This document shows positions 1 to 5,555 of a stretch of 6,690 bases of DNA, piece after piece; the stretch's first letter is position 1; each line of letters starts with the position of its first letter. The translations under genes were made by a program, and so were the position numbers. The notes beneath the pieces are model-generated. The model saw only the letters and a list, made by a program, of their open reading frames with translations. It was not told the DNA's origin and made no database searches. The stretch comes from Candidatus Latescibacterota bacterium (GTDB lineage: Bacteria > Latescibacterota > MVCY01 > DTYK01), in NCBI GenBank assembly GCA_012961925.1, contig DTYK01000034.1:1-6690 (forward strand). The letters are read 5' to 3'.

Positions 1-15
1 ATTCTTAAAGAACCG

Positions 16-63
16 AAATTTTTCCAAAAAAACCTTGACTATTAAACCTTTTTGTGTTATAAT
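16..63 (+). promoter_or_regulatory. Near-consensus sigma70-type promoter of the cold-shock gene
   Basis: The -35 element is TTGACT at 35-40 (5 of 6 consensus). A 17-nt spacer follows, then the -10 element TATAAT at 58-63 (6 of 6). TG at 55-56 one base before the -10 makes it an extended -10 promoter. An A/T-rich tract at about 16-32 could act as an UP element. The inferred transcription start is near 69-71. The promoter points at the cold-shock gene, and the only possible targets downstream are that gene and, by read-through, the lipoprotein genes. Confidence 0.88.
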
Positions 64-69
64 TGAGGG

Positions 70-194
70 TTGTGAGAGCGGTTTTATTTCTGGATATTAT
101 CTATTTTTAGCTGTAAGGATGACAGGTTGTAAGGATTTGCCTGGTGGTTCAAAATGGTTACTCCGAAAAAGAAAGGTGGTGAAAAAGGATTTTT
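70..194 (+). promoter_or_regulatory. Long 5' leader of the cold-shock mRNA
   Basis: About 125 nt separate the inferred transcription start from the cold-shock start codon. Long leaders of this kind control translation and stability in enterobacterial cspA-type mRNAs (known of the family). I do not see the E. coli cold-box sequence. Visible structure is a 9-nt direct repeat TGTAAGGAT at 112-120 and 128-136, and an A5-GGA-T5 element at 182-194 whose centre is part of the ribosome binding site AAGGA (185-189, 5 nt before ATG). Whether the leader is thermoregulatory is inference. Confidence 0.5.
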
Positions 195-395
195 ATGGCA
201 AAAGGAAGAGTGAAGTGGTTTAGCAACAGTAAGGGCTATGGCTTCATCGAACAAGAGAATGGCGAAGACGTGTTCGTCCATTTTTCAGCGATCCAGGAAG
301 AAGGATTCAAATCTTTGACTGAAGGTCAAGAGGTTGAGTTCGATGTAGTGGAAGGTCCGAAAGGTCCGCAAGCGGCCAATGTGGTCAAGCTATAA
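195..395 (+). CDS. Cold-shock protein, CspA family (single cold-shock domain)
   Basis: A 66-residue protein that is one cold-shock domain, the usual length for the CspA family. It is a cytoplasmic single-stranded RNA/DNA-binding OB-fold protein; family members melt mRNA secondary structure and some act as antiterminators. The N-terminus reads KGRVKWF. RNP1 is K13-G-Y-G-F-I18 and RNP2 is V26-F-V-H-F30, with the expected aromatic binding face (W8, Y15, F17, F27, H29, F30). The C-terminal QAANVVKL is typical of the last strand. The ATG at 195 is set by AAGGA at 185-189. The gene is apparently monocistronic, between its own extended -10 promoter and an intrinsic terminator. The family is certain. 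Which Csp paralogue this is, and whether it is cold-induced or constitutive, cannot be told from sequence, so I give no symbol. Confidence 0.96.
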   Translation: MAKGRVKWFSNSKGYGFIEQENGEDVFVHFSAIQEEGFKSLTEGQEVEFDVVEGPKGPQAANVVKL

Positions 396-408
396 ATTAG
401 CTGTGATC

Positions 409-446
409 AGCCCCAACCTAAGTAGGTCTTACGTTGGGGCTTTTTA
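409..446 (+). terminator. Intrinsic terminator after the cold-shock gene
   Basis: AGCCCCAAC (409-417) pairs perfectly with GTTGGGGCT (433-441). After a C-C mismatch, TAAG (419-422) pairs with CTTA (428-431) around the loop TAGGT. A run of five T (441-445) follows directly. It starts 13 nt after the cold-shock stop codon. Its 3' arm contains the TTG at 434, which argues against that codon being a real start for the next gene. Confidence 0.92.
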
Positions 447-535
447 ATAAAACAAAAACGGACAGGAGGAGGCGGGAGGTTCCTTTTGTCAAAGCCGATG
501 AGGAGAATCCGGATTTTCGAAGAAGGAGGGGACTT

Positions 536-1708
536 TTGAGAAGGTTAGGGATTGCCATCGGACTGGCGTGTCTTTCCATCCTGGCGGGATGCGGAACGAA
601 TATCATAGAGGTGGAGATCCAGACCCCTGAAGGGAAGAAGGCGAGGTTGGTGACCGAAGTTAATGGGGTCGAATTCAACTCCCTGGTGGAGAGAGGCCAT
701 CGGTTCAACGGGGTCGAAAAAGGAGAGTATACCTTCACCCTTATATATGGCGGGTATTTTGAGGCCAAACAGTGCACTGTAGGAACAGCACCAATCCTGC
801 CGGGGTCTGTTAAAACTTATCCGGTAAAGTTCTCAGTACCATCCCAGAAACGCAGCCACCCGAAGGGTACGATCGCGTTTGCTACGGACAGGGATGGATC
901 CAGAAACTGGGAGATATACTCGATGAAACTTGATGGGTCCGGGTTGACAAACCTCACGATGTCGGAGGGATCTGATACGGAACCTGTCTGGTCGCCTGAC
1001 GGAAAGAAGATAGCCTTTGTCTCTAACAGGAATGGCGGCCTGTTAAACACGGAGATTTACGTGATGGACGCTGATGGGTCAAACCAGACCAGATTGACCT
1101 TCAACCCTGCTCGTGATTACAGTCCAACCTGGTCGCCGGATGGAACGAGGATAGCCTTCGTCAGCCAGAGGACGGGAAAGGATCAGATATTCGTGATGGA
1201 CGCCGACGGCGGCAACATCAGCCGCCTAAGCGATGGCAACGGTATAGATAGATTCCCCGCCTGGTCTCCAGATGGGAAGCTGATCGCCTTCTGCAGTGAA
1301 GGGGGGAGAGATGAACCCCATAATCCAGTGAGAACGGCTAAGGGCTCGGATATCTATGTGATGAAGCCTGACGGTACAGAAATAGTCCGGTTGACACAGA
1401 GTAGAGAGATGGATTGGCATCCTTCGTGGTCTCCGGACGGAATGTACATATTGTTCGATTCCAGCAGGAAAGGTGCAAGGGAGATCTATATCATGAGGAA
1501 CAACGGTAACTGGCAGACCAGGCTAACTCTCACCCCTGAGAAATTCGAATGGGAACCGGTCTGGGCACCGGACGGGATGGGTTATCTCTTTGCAGGAAAT
1601 CTGGACGGGAACTACGATATCTATCTGACGAATCTCACAGGTGATGAGCTGGTAAACCTTACAAAGAGCCGGAGCAACGAACGCCATCCAACATGGAGAC
1701 CATTTTAG
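536..1708 (+). CDS. Lipoprotein with six-bladed TolB/PD40-type beta-propeller
   Basis: With the TTG start at 536 the product has 390 residues. AAGGAGG at 523-529 lies 6 nt upstream. This start gives an ideal lipoprotein signal peptide: R2 R3, a hydrophobic stretch from L4, and lipobox L16-A17-G18-C19. The frame is open back to a TTG at 434, but that codon lies in a terminator, has no good SD, and would add 34 charged residues before the signal. Residues about 22-105 form a small beta-rich domain with a turn V60-E-K-G-E-Y65, resembling PEGA/transthyretin-like sandwiches. Residues about 110-390 carry six PD40 blades, marked by W-[SA]-P-D-G at W152, W199, W243, W298 and W343. A final W387-R-P-F could close the ring with the first strand (K110-F115). 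Blades alternate with IYVMDADGSNxTRLT-type strands. TolB propellers bind partner proteins in the envelope, but the TolB N-terminal domain and tol-pal neighbours are absent, so this should not be named tolB. It probably acts with the next lipoprotein. The fold is secure; the role is unknown. Confidence 0.88.
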   Translation: MRRLGIAIGLACLSILAGCGTNIIEVEIQTPEGKKARLVTEVNGVEFNSLVERGHRFNGVEKGEYTFTLIYGGYFEAKQCTVGTAPILPGSVKTYPVKFSVPSQKRSHPKGTIAFATDRDGSRNWEIYSMKLDGSGLTNLTMSEGSDTEPVWSPDGKKIAFVSNRNGGLLNTEIYVMDADGSNQTRLTFNPARDYSPTWSPDGTRIAFVSQRTGKDQIFVMDADGGNISRLSDGNGIDRFPAWSPDGKLIAFCSEGGRDEPHNPVRTAKGSDIYVMKPDGTEIVRLTQSREMDWHPSWSPDGMYILFDSSRKGAREIYIMRNNGNWQTRLTLTPEKFEWEPVWAPDGMGYLFAGNLDGNYDIYLTNLTGDELVNLTKSRSNERHPTWRPF

Positions 1709-1744
1709 CAACCCTCAGTGAGGTTTTCAAGGAGTTGATCGAAA

Positions 1745-2350
1745 ATGAGAAAGGGATGCATGTTGGCTGTCTTCCTCGTGGTCGGTTGCGCTGCATTTGA
1801 ACCGGCAAGAGAGGTGTCACCCCCTCAGATTCCAGCCGGAAAGAGAATGCTGGTACTGGATAGCGGTGGGATAGAAAGCCTGAACTTTGCTGTCTTCGAC
1901 CGGAAGACCAATGAGAAGGTCCTTGAGACCTACGGTCTCACCGCATACCTCTCACCGGGCACTTACAGGATAGTGATCCAGACGGACCTGGACCAACCTG
2001 TTGTTATCGACAGCGTGGAGATCGCAGAGGCAGAGGAGATGCATGTGAGGGTGCCTCTTGGACAGTTCCTCATCACTGTCTACGAAGATATCCTGGATCA
2101 ACAGGGCAACGTGAGCAAACGCATTACACCCCATCCGCGGTTCAGTATCTATGATTACGAGTTCAGAAAGGTCCTGGGTAAAGGGACAATCCTCTCGCCA
2201 GTAAAACGATACATCGTCCCCGTAGGAGACTATAAGGTGTCCATCTACCTGCCGGGAACCAACGAAGGGAGGATAGTGAGGATTGCTGAGGTGAGGTTCG
2301 GCTCCGTCTATCCCCTCACCTTTCGATTCTCAACGACATCGAGGGAGTGA
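1745..2350 (+). CDS. Lipoprotein of unknown function, two beta-sandwich modules
   Basis: A 201-residue protein that I do not recognise as a named family. The N-terminus is a short lipoprotein signal: R2 K3, hydrophobic residues 6-13, lipobox V12-V13-G14-C15. The mature chain would be lipid-anchored outside the cytoplasm. The rest is beta-rich and apparently duplicated. Residues about 48-103 and about 133-193 share the order F-x-[VI]-[FY]-D, then KVL, then a Y-[LI]-x-P-x-G-x-Y-[RK]-V/I-x-I hairpin (69-78 and 157-167), then an [IV]-x-x-V-E/R strand. This resembles PEGA or transthyretin-like domains by eye. The ATG at 1745 has AAGGAG at 1729-1734 with a 10-nt gap; M6 would leave no charged n-region. 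It lies 36 nt after the propeller lipoprotein on the same strand, so the two are probably co-transcribed and may work together. No catalytic residues are evident. Confidence 0.8.
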   Translation: MRKGCMLAVFLVVGCAAFEPAREVSPPQIPAGKRMLVLDSGGIESLNFAVFDRKTNEKVLETYGLTAYLSPGTYRIVIQTDLDQPVVIDSVEIAEAEEMHVRVPLGQFLITVYEDILDQQGNVSKRITPHPRFSIYDYEFRKVLGKGTILSPVKRYIVPVGDYKVSIYLPGTNEGRIVRIAEVRFGSVYPLTFRFSTTSRE

Positions 2351-2363
2351 AACGGAGGCTCTC

Positions 2364-2396
2364 AAAATGGGGAAGCCCATATATGGGCTTCCCTCA
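2364..2396. terminator. Palindromic terminator between convergent genes
   Basis: A perfect 24-nt palindrome spans 2370-2393: GGGAAGCCCATA followed by its exact complement, extended by a G-T pair at 2369/2394. On the minus strand it starts 3 nt after the nrdR stop and is followed by CATTTTGAG, a short T tract (2364-2367). On the plus strand the tail is TCATCATTT, so termination there is probably weaker. It lies 19 nt after the stop of the second lipoprotein gene. The hairpin is seen directly; bidirectional termination is inferred. Confidence 0.75.
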
Positions 2397-2846
2397 TCAT
2401 TTAAGTAACTGTTTTAACTCCTCCATGAACTCGGTCTTGTCCTTAAACTTCCTGTAGACCGAGGCAAACCTTACATAGGCGACTTCGTCCAGTATCTTCA
2501 GCCTCTTCATCACCAGCTCGCCGATCTTCTTGCTGCTCACCTCCTTGCTGTCAAGATCGTATAATTCAGCCTCTATCTCCTCAACCATCTGATCGATCTC
2601 CTCCCTTGAGACCGGTCTTTTGTTACAGGCGATGTTTATGCCGTTGAAAAGCTTCTGACGGTCAAAAGGCTCCCTCCTGCCATTCGCCTTAACAACCGTT
2701 AAAGCAGCCCCTTCAATGTACTCATAGGTCGTGAAACGCTGCTTACAATCCAGACATTCCCGCCTCCTTCTGATCGCCGTGCCTTCTTTACTGGCTCGGG
2801 AATCCACTACCTTATCGTTTAAAGATCCGCAGTAAGGACATTTCAT
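2397..2846 (-). CDS. nrdR: Transcriptional repressor NrdR (zinc ribbon plus ATP-cone)
   Basis: A 149-residue protein, the normal NrdR length. It is a cytoplasmic repressor that senses ATP/dATP and binds NrdR boxes upstream of ribonucleotide reductase genes. The N-terminal zinc ribbon has C3-x-x-C6 and C31-x-x-C34, with the family-typical VVDSR (13-17), the basic run RRRRE (26-30) and C-x-x-C-x-x-R-F-T-T-Y-E. Residues about 49-136 are the ATP-cone, with [16 protein letters not shown] (51-66), KRPVS (76-80), [12 protein letters not shown] (102-113) and [16 protein letters not shown] (119-134). The ATG is preceded by AGGAAGG six nt upstream. It is the last gene of the minus-strand cluster, 78 nt after aspS, and is followed by a palindromic terminator. 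No nrd gene is in the window, so its targets lie elsewhere. No key residue is missing. Confidence 0.97.
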   Translation of the reverse strand: MKCPYCGSLNDKVVDSRASKEGTAIRRRRECLDCKQRFTTYEYIEGAALTVVKANGRREPFDRQKLFNGINIACNKRPVSREEIDQMVEEIEAELYDLDSKEVSSKKIGELVMKRLKILDEVAYVRFASVYRKFKDKTEFMEELKQLLK

Positions 2847-2924
2847 GTTCGACCTTCCTGTTTGCGCCTGAAACAGCGTCTCCGCAAATATCGTACAAGG
2901 GGGTTGACGCCCCTGGCATTCCGT
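2847..2924 (-). promoter_or_regulatory. aspS-nrdR spacer with competing short stems
   Basis: On the minus strand this spacer holds several perfect short inverted repeats. They are AGGGG/CCCCT (2914-2910 with 2902-2898), GCGTC/GACGC (2910-2906 with 2880-2876), TTTGCG/CGCAAA (2888-2883 with 2866-2861) and CTGTTT/AAACAG (2876-2871 with 2863-2858, 7-nt loop). The last two share bases and cannot both form; the second and fourth share one base. The 3' arm of the last stem overlaps the edge of the nrdR ribosome binding site (2853-2859). There is no T-run, so this is not a normal intrinsic terminator. A regulatory role is inference. Confidence 0.3.
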
Positions 2925-4229
2925 CTATGGAGTAATCCTGGTTCTGTCCCTCGGGAATAGCGCGGTCATTCTGATGTTTGGGAGATCAAGCAATTGCTTG
3001 GTCAACCTCTCAATGCCGATGGCCAGTCCCCCATGAGGTGGCATCCCATATCGAAATACCTGTAAATAGAATTCGAAATCTTTCGGTTCCAGCCCGACGC
3101 TTCTGATATTATCCACCAGCATAGCATAGTCATGTATCCTCTGGCTGCCGGTGGTTATCTCCAGGCCTCGATATAATAGGTCAAAACTTCTGGACAGCTC
3201 AGGATTATCTGGATCGGGCATGGTATACATAGGCCTTTTACTCACAGGATAGTGGGTAATGTAGACAAGCTCTGTGCCCATATGTTCCTTGAAATATTGG
3301 CAGATCAGTTGCTCTGACTCCGGATCGAGGTCACCCTTGATGTTGGAGGTCTTGCCGTACTTCTCTGTGAGAAGACGTTGTGCGTCCTCCAGTCTGATCT
3401 GAGGGATTGTGTCAAAGACTGGTACATGTGCCTCCCAGATCTCCAGCTCCCTACTGCAAACCTCCTCAATGTGGGAGAACATATGTTTCAATAATTCTAT
3501 CTCCAAGTTTATAACATCCTGTTCGCTCTCTATAAACCCCATCTCATAGTCGAGGCTGACGTACTCATTCAGGTGGCGCGAGGTATCATGTTTCTCTGCG
3601 CGATACACATGGCCGATTTCAAAGACCCGCTCGAAGACCCCTACCATAATCTGTTTATAAAATTGAGGACTCTGGGCCAGATACGCTACCTTCTCAAAAT
3701 AATCTACCTTAAACAGTTCAGCTCCACCTTCTGTTCCGGAGGCGACGATCTTGGGGGTAAAGATCTCTATGAAGCTCTGATTCCTTAAAAACTCCCGAAA
3801 TGACCATATGAGCTCGGACTGGATCTTGAATATGGCCTGAATCTTAGGGTTCCTCAATGATAGCGGCCTGTATTCCAGGATTGAGTTTAGATCGGTCTTG
3901 TCGAACGCCCTCTGATTGTTGATCTCTAACGGGAGATAGGGGCCATAATATACGTTACCCACTATTGTAATTGGCTCGTCTGCATGTACTTCTATGCCTC
4001 CGGGAGCCCGCTCCTCAGAGACCACCCTCCCGCGTATCCTTATCACCATTTCGTTCTTAAGAGAGGAGACGGTCTCCGTCTTCTTGAAGACGGCTTGCAC
4101 CATCCCGGTCCTGTCCCTCAGAATTACAAAGTTAATCCCGCCAAGCTCCCTGATTTTGTGAACCCAACCCTCCAGAATGACATCTTCACCTATCAGAGAG
4201 GGTAATTGAGATACCCAAGTACGCTCCAT
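2925..4229 (-). CDS. aspS: Archaeal-type aspartyl-tRNA synthetase (probably non-discriminating)
   Basis: A class II synthetase that attaches aspartate to tRNA-Asp and, if non-discriminating, also to tRNA-Asn for amidation by GatCAB. I choose the ATG at 4229 (434 residues) because GGGGGTG lies just upstream. An ATG at 4241 in the same frame adds only MGVP and has no SD. Numbered from the longer start, residues about 20-95 are the anticodon-binding OB fold (GWVHKIRELGGINFVILRD). The catalytic domain carries motif 1 near 150-163, GTEGGAE (169-175), QSPQFYKQ (190-197), motif 2 FEIGHVYRAEK with R214, HLNEY (223-227), TTGSQRIH (363-370) and motif 3 GGLAIGIERL with R412. The length and lack of the GAD insertion exclude the usual bacterial AspRS of about 590 residues. 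HLNEYVSLDYEM favours AspRS over AsnRS. Second synthetase of the cluster, about 27 nt after hisS. The family is confident; dual specificity is inferred. Confidence 0.92.
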   Translation of the reverse strand: MERTWVSQLPSLIGEDVILEGWVHKIRELGGINFVILRDRTGMVQAVFKKTETVSSLKNEMVIRIRGRVVSEERAPGGIEVHADEPITIVGNVYYGPYLPLEINNQRAFDKTDLNSILEYRPLSLRNPKIQAIFKIQSELIWSFREFLRNQSFIEIFTPKIVASGTEGGAELFKVDYFEKVAYLAQSPQFYKQIMVGVFERVFEIGHVYRAEKHDTSRHLNEYVSLDYEMGFIESEQDVINLEIELLKHMFSHIEEVCSRELEIWEAHVPVFDTIPQIRLEDAQRLLTEKYGKTSNIKGDLDPESEQLICQYFKEHMGTELVYITHYPVSKRPMYTMPDPDNPELSRSFDLLYRGLEITTGSQRIHDYAMLVDNIRSVGLEPKDFEFYLQVFRYGMPPHGGLAIGIERLTKQLLDLPNIRMTALFPRDRTRITP

Positions 4230-4256
4230 CGGCACCCCCATATTTGTTTTCTGGTA

Positions 4257-5555
4257 TCATACCGTTTGGCCTTGTCTCCTCACACCCAACTTTTCTATTA
4301 GATAACCGACCAGCCTATCAAGTCCGACCTCTTCCTGTTTGGATTCCCTCATGCCCCTCACCAGAACCCTGTTTCTATCCATCTCCTCTTCGCCCAGTAT
4401 CACCGTATAGGAAGCTCCCATGCGATCTGCCATCCTCATCTGGGCCTTTAAACTCCTTTTCAGGTAATCGCCATCGCAGCTTATCCCAGCCTGTCGCAGG
4501 TCCTTTAGCAGGCTCAATGCAAAAGCCCTGGCTCGATCACCAACTGGAGCTACATAGACGCCAATAGTTGGTGGCTGAGCGATCTGACAGCCCTCTTTCT
4601 CCATGGCAAGGAGAATCCTTTCCATCCCTGCTGCAAATCCAACGGCGGGCGTGGGATCACCTCCCAACTCCTTGATTAACTCGTCATATCGGCCACCGCC
4701 GCCGATGGCATTCTGGGCTCCCAGGTTAGCACTGATAACCTCGAAGGCGGTCCTGGTATAATAGTCCAGACCCCTGACGAGCCTCCTGTCAAGCGTATAG
4801 GCTATCTCCAACTGCTGTAGGTGATGCTTGACGCCCTCAAAGTGCAAGGCACAATCCTCGCAGAGAAAGTCAATGACGGACGGCGCATCTTCTGTCAGTT
4901 CCCGACAGCGTTCCCTTTTACAGTCAAGGATCCGCAGCGGATTCCGATGATAGCGTTTCTGGCAGTCAGGGCAAAGAAGTGAGTAACTGCCCCCCAGAAA
5001 TGCAAGCAGTTTTTCGCGATGCAGGGGACGACACCTGGGACAGCCAACACTACCCAGGTGAAGTGCAATGGCCTTCAACCCGAGCCGTCGACAGATACTG
5101 AGGAGAAGTGATATCATCTCTACATCCATTGCAGGATCGATCGCTCCTATGGCCTCTGCCCCGAACTGATGGAATTGCCTGAGTCTTCCGGCCTGGGGGG
5201 CCTCCTGCCGGTACATAGGCCCGATATAGAAGAACTTCTGGAGAGGCTGCCTTCTACCCAAACTATGTTCGATGTAAGAACGCACAACTGGAGGAGTACC
5301 CTCGGGCCTCAGAGTGAGACTACGTCCTGCCTTGTCAAAAAAGGTGTACATCTGTTTCTCAACGATCTCCGTCTCCTCACCGATCGATCTGGAAAAGAGC
5401 TCTGTCCCTTCAAAGGTAGGCGTAGCTATCTCACTGTAGTTGTACAGTCTCATCTGTTCCCTGACCACACCCTCCAGGTGATACCACAGGGACATCTCAT
5501 CGGGAAGCCGGTCGTGAGTTCCCCGTGGGGCTCTGTATTTTATTGATTTTGCCAT
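4257..5555 (-). CDS. hisS: Histidyl-tRNA synthetase with cysteine-rich segment
   Basis: A cytoplasmic class II synthetase of 432 residues, normal for bacterial HisRS, that charges tRNA-His. Visible features are RGTHD (11-15); LRPEGT (82-87), with E85 and T87 in the histidine pocket; motif 2 around FFYIGPMYRQEAPQAGRLRQ (108-127) with R116; and FHQFGAE with Q130 and E134. The HisRS signatures are LVRGLDYY (259-266), which includes the catalytic-type R261, and AIGGGGRYD (283-291). Motif 3 is AVGFAAGMER (304-313). An anticodon-binding domain fills about 328-425. Between motif 2 and LVRGLDYY the chain holds eight cysteines in four pairs (C172/C175, C195/C198, C212/C217, C232/C235), suggesting metal binding. 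The ATG directly abuts the recG stop codon, and CCTC at 5564-5567 (GAGG on the coding strand) within recG serves as SD. That implies translational coupling. Confidence 0.97.
   Translation of the reverse strand: MAKSIKYRAPRGTHDRLPDEMSLWYHLEGVVREQMRLYNYSEIATPTFEGTELFSRSIGEETEIVEKQMYTFFDKAGRSLTLRPEGTPPVVRSYIEHSLGRRQPLQKFFYIGPMYRQEAPQAGRLRQFHQFGAEAIGAIDPAMDVEMISLLLSICRRLGLKAIALHLGSVGCPRCRPLHREKLLAFLGGSYSLLCPDCQKRYHRNPLRILDCKRERCRELTEDAPSVIDFLCEDCALHFEGVKHHLQQLEIAYTLDRRLVRGLDYYTRTAFEVISANLGAQNAIGGGGRYDELIKELGGDPTPAVGFAAGMERILLAMEKEGCQIAQPPTIGVYVAPVGDRARAFALSLLKDLRQAGISCDGDYLKRSLKAQMRMADRMGASYTVILGEEEMDRNRVLVRGMRESKQEEVGLDRLVGYLIEKLGVRRQGQTV

Noticed and set aside
141..170. GGTTCAAA-like stretch resembling a tRNA T-arm
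   Set aside because: The flanking bases do not form a T-stem and no acceptor, D or anticodon arm can be built.
35..223. 62-codon open frame across the cold-shock promoter and leader
   Set aside because: It starts within the -35 region, has no SD or recognisable domain, and overlaps the true cold-shock start.
486..515. TTGTCA as a -35 element for the lipoprotein genes
   Set aside because: No acceptable -10 hexamer lies 16-18 nt downstream.
434..535. N-terminal extension of the propeller lipoprotein from TTG 434
   Set aside because: The codon lies in the 3' arm of an intrinsic terminator, has no good SD, and the extension would bury the lipoprotein signal peptide.
418..777. 119-codon frame antisense to the lipoprotein N-terminus
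   Set aside because: No domain, overlaps the terminator, and the sense strand has a clear gene; treated as a shadow.
1049..1230. DNA-level repeats such as GTGATGGACGC at about 1062 and 1194
   Set aside because: They encode the repeated VMDADG strands of the propeller blades and need no separate explanation.
536..1708. Naming the propeller gene tolB
   Set aside because: It lacks the TolB N-terminal domain, has a lipobox signal and no tol-pal neighbours; PD40 repeats alone are widespread.
4244..4567. 107-codon plus-strand frame opposite hisS
   Set aside because: Proline-rich, low-complexity shadow of the hisS 3' end with no SD or recognisable motif.
5169..5546. 125-codon plus-strand frame opposite the hisS 5' end
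   Set aside because: It lies wholly antisense to conserved HisRS motifs and has no family features.
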